Source: Flavobacteriales bacterium
Lineage (GTDB): Bacteria; Bacteroidota; Bacteroidia; Flavobacteriales_F; PHOS-HE28
Reading direction: 5' to 3'
NCBI GenBank assembly: GCA_020854015.1
Contig: JADZGG010000246.1
Location: 1 to 7,151, forward strand
DNA length: 7,151 nucleotides
The number at the start of each line of letters is the position of its first letter. The stretch's first letter is position 1. Under the pieces are notes generated by a model that made no database searches, was not told where the DNA came from, and saw only the letters and a list, made by a program, of their open reading frames with translations. Shown here in pieces: positions 5,347-7,151 of this stretch. The translations under genes and the position numbers were made by a program.

Positions 5347-7143
5347 CTACAGGTCGTCGCTGAGCTTGTCCTCCAGCAGGTCGCGAATGAAGACTTCGAG
5401 GATCTCCTGTACAACGATGTCCGGATGTTCCTTCTCAACAATGTCCGGGATGAAGATGGGCGTCCAGACATACACGCTGCGGCTGAAGTGCTCGCTGAGG
5501 TAGGGCATGAGGTATACCGCGAAGGAATCACGGAACATCAGCAGTTTTGGGGCGTTGGGGTCGGGGCCTTGTTTGAAGACCGGCTTGTACTTGAAGAACG
5601 CTGACGCAGGCAGTGCTTCCTCTGGCAGGTATCGCGCGCGATCGCCGGCCAAGGGCACCATCATATAGGTCACTCGCGTGAACTGATCGTTGAGGGCCAT
5701 CTGCATGGCCAGGTCGCCTTGGTCGTTGGTGTCGGCCTCCACGATATAATCTTCAGGCAGGCAGGCACTGCCGAGTTCGGGATGATCCTTCAACAGGGTG
5801 TTCATCAGTTCTCGATAGCCGATGTACGCCCCCCAAGGGTTCCAGTGGATGTCGGTGGTGTAGTACACATCACGGACGCTCCGTGCCTGTTTCAAGGGTT
5901 CGCGGCAGTCCACGACTGGAATGGTGGTGTGGGCTCTCAGGTGGTCGATCAGCTGGTCAAGTCCTCCACGCTCACGCACGCGATCGATGTTGTCCGGAAG
6001 CTTGTCAGGGTAGATCGTGGCCGTGAGCGGCGGGAACATCAAGTAATAGGAGGTGCCCCGTTCGGCCAGCCACTTGCGCCGCTTTTCCAAGCGCTCGCTG
6101 ATCCAATGAAGTTCCTGTTCAGTGAACATCGGCAGTCCACGGTACTGGTCCACCGCACCTGGTCGTACCAGGAACATGAAACCGTCTTTACCGAAGACCA
6201 GGTTATCGGGCATCGGAGAATCGTGGAGCGCGTAGCTGTGGAAAAAGGCGTTCAGGCGGAACAGCGACTTACGGAAGCCGAAATGGTCGTTGTAGAACTT
6301 CGTGTACTTCGGCGCGAACTCGGTGAGCGAGTGGAGCTTCAGCAACGGTTTCTCTGCCATGGGCCTTTTCTCCGTATCAGCGAGCTTGGGTTCCACCGGG
6401 ATCACTTCGGAGAGCAAGGGCAGGGACACTAGCACAAGGAAGAGGCCGATCAGCGTAAGTTCAACAGGCTTTGGGCGCACTCGATCAGGATCCGGAACAG
6501 GCCTGAACAACAGGGTGAAGAACGTGAAGAGCCCGGCCACTAAGGCGAAGAGCAGCGGTAGCGGGCCGTTACCCGAGTGCTTCCATAAGGCTTTCACTTC
6601 GCTTTGCATGTTCGCGTCACAGAACAGGAAGGGGTCGTTCCCACTGAAGTGGATCACCAGAGCATCCCCACGCACTTCGTACTGGTCCACTTGTTCATTG
6701 GGCTTGAACAGATAGAAGACGGAATTGGCATCGTGCTCCGTGCTTTCGTCGTTGCAGCGCAACCACATCCGCCGGATCACGAGGGAATCCTGAGCGTTGC
6801 CCGGGTCGAAGCGCAGGTAGCTGAACAGGGTGTCCTGCGGCATCCGGAAGCTGACCAGTTGGATGCCTGGAGAACCGTGCACGGGGGCGTTGACATAGTT
6901 GCCTTCGGTGAAGGCCCCGGGCTTGTCCGCATGGAAGATCTGGAAATTGTCCTTGTGGGTGGCGATCAGCTCGAACTCCACACGCACTGCTCGATCCTCG
7001 AAACTGATGTTATTGGAAAGTCCGTAGGTGAACACGAAACCCACAAGACCCGCTAGTAGGGGCAATGCCAAAGAACGCGTAGTAGGCGACACAGTGTGCT
7101 CTCTGGTAACTTTCAATTCGATCTTTCCATGTGGTCGGAACAC
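5347..7143 (-). CDS. Membrane-anchored AlgJ/AlgX-like SGNH (DHHW) protein, probable polysaccharide O-acetyltransferase
   Basis: This protein of up to 598 residues has a C-terminal domain of the AlgJ/AlgX (DHHW/SGNH-hydrolase-like) family, whose members move acetyl groups onto exported polysaccharides in the periplasm. Key features are FYNDHFGFRKSLFRLN (residues 283-298), FGKDGFMFL (317-325), TDIHWNPWGAY (430-440) carrying the Asp431-His433-Trp434 motif, FRDSF (537-541) with the probable nucleophile Ser540, and PDIVVQEILE (574-583) near the end. Membrane segments lie at about 25-43, 193-213 and 228-247. Residues about 46-190 form an extra, strand-rich region that I do not recognise, predicted outside the membrane like the SGNH domain. 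The start is uncertain: GTG 7143 is the first candidate in the window and the frame stays open to the right edge. GTG 7092 (residue 18) gives a neat signal-anchor N-terminus. It is convergent with the GT2 gene, 1 nt from its stop. No MBOAT acyl-donor partner is in the window, so substrate and acetyl supply are inferred. Confidence 0.8.
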   Translation of the reverse strand: MFRPHGKIELKVTREHTVSPTTRSLALPLLAGLVGFVFTYGLSNNISFEDRAVRVEFELIATHKDNFQIFHADKPGAFTEGNYVNAPVHGSPGIQLVSFRMPQDTLFSYLRFDPGNAQDSLVIRRMWLRCNDESTEHDANSVFYLFKPNEQVDQYEVRGDALVIHFSGNDPFLFCDANMQSEVKALWKHSGNGPLPLLFALVAGLFTFFTLLFRPVPDPDRVRPKPVELTLIGLFLVLVSLPLLSEVIPVEPKLADTEKRPMAEKPLLKLHSLTEFAPKYTKFYNDHFGFRKSLFRLNAFFHSYALHDSPMPDNLVFGKDGFMFLVRPGAVDQYRGLPMFTEQELHWISERLEKRRKWLAERGTSYYLMFPPLTATIYPDKLPDNIDRVRERGGLDQLIDHLRAHTTIPVVDCREPLKQARSVRDVYYTTDIHWNPWGAYIGYRELMNTLLKDHPELGSACLPEDYIVEADTNDQGDLAMQMALNDQFTRVTYMMVPLAGDRARYLPEEALPASAFFKYKPVFKQGPDPNAPKLLMFRDSFAVYLMPYLSEHFSRSVYVWTPIFIPDIVEKEHPDIVVQEILEVFIRDLLEDKLSDDL

Positions 7144-7151
7144 GCTGCGGA

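Noticed and set aside
5719..6432. Plus-strand open frame of 237 codons opposite the SGNH gene
   Set aside because: It is antisense to a gene with clear family motifs (DIHW, FRDSF), and the translated product shows no recognisable domain.
1..7151. CRISPR arrays, tRNA or rRNA genes, insertion sequences, attachment sites
   Set aside because: No regularly spaced repeats, RNA-gene-like stretches, transposase motifs or terminal repeats were seen; the window is almost fully coding.

Overview
The window is part of a cell-surface polysaccharide locus (O-antigen, capsule or exopolysaccharide) of a Gram-negative bacterium. Moderately high GC (by eye), the gene families, and the lack of a Shine-Dalgarno-like sequence before the three plus-strand starts that can be checked (749, 1549, 2298) fit a GC-rich Bacteroidota lineage. 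This assignment is an inference. No rRNA, tRNA or phylogenetic marker is present.

Layout. Positions 1-690 (minus strand) hold the N-terminal 230 residues of a GT4-type glycosyltransferase that runs off the left edge. A 58-bp divergent intergenic region separates it from a tightly packed plus-strand operon. That operon contains an ABC-2 polysaccharide export permease (749-1546), its ATPase (1549-2301; 2 nt after the permease stop) and a family 2 glycosyltransferase gene (from 2298; ATGA overlap). The glycosyltransferase gene is interrupted by an in-frame TAA at 2862-2864, and the same frame then stays open to 5345. Without that stop it would encode one protein of about 1015 residues: GT2 domain, long coiled coil, GT2 domain, GT2 domain. 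On the minus strand, 1 nt away from the end of this gene, is a membrane-anchored AlgJ/AlgX-like SGNH (DHHW) protein (5347 to at least 7143), probably a polysaccharide O-acetyltransferase.

How the genes fit together (inference from families). GT4 and GT2 enzymes assemble a lipid-linked glycan at the cytoplasmic face. The Wzm/Wzt-like transporter exports it across the inner membrane. The SGNH protein may O-acetylate it in the periplasm. The ATPase ends right after its nucleotide-binding domain and lacks the C-terminal carbohydrate-binding domain of O9a-type Wzt, so a cap-recognising export mechanism is not indicated.

The most notable observation is the in-frame stop. The TAA sits where GT2 relatives often carry Trp (AGW-RF). 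It lies inside an 8-bp arm (GGTAACGG) that is a perfect inverted copy of CCGTTACC 26 nt downstream. The downstream arm encodes the Arg-Tyr of the GT2 tail. If the ancestral codon was TGG, the two-base change to TAA is what a single quasipalindrome (template-switch) mutation would produce. No wholly new system was recognised; the remaining genes belong to known families.
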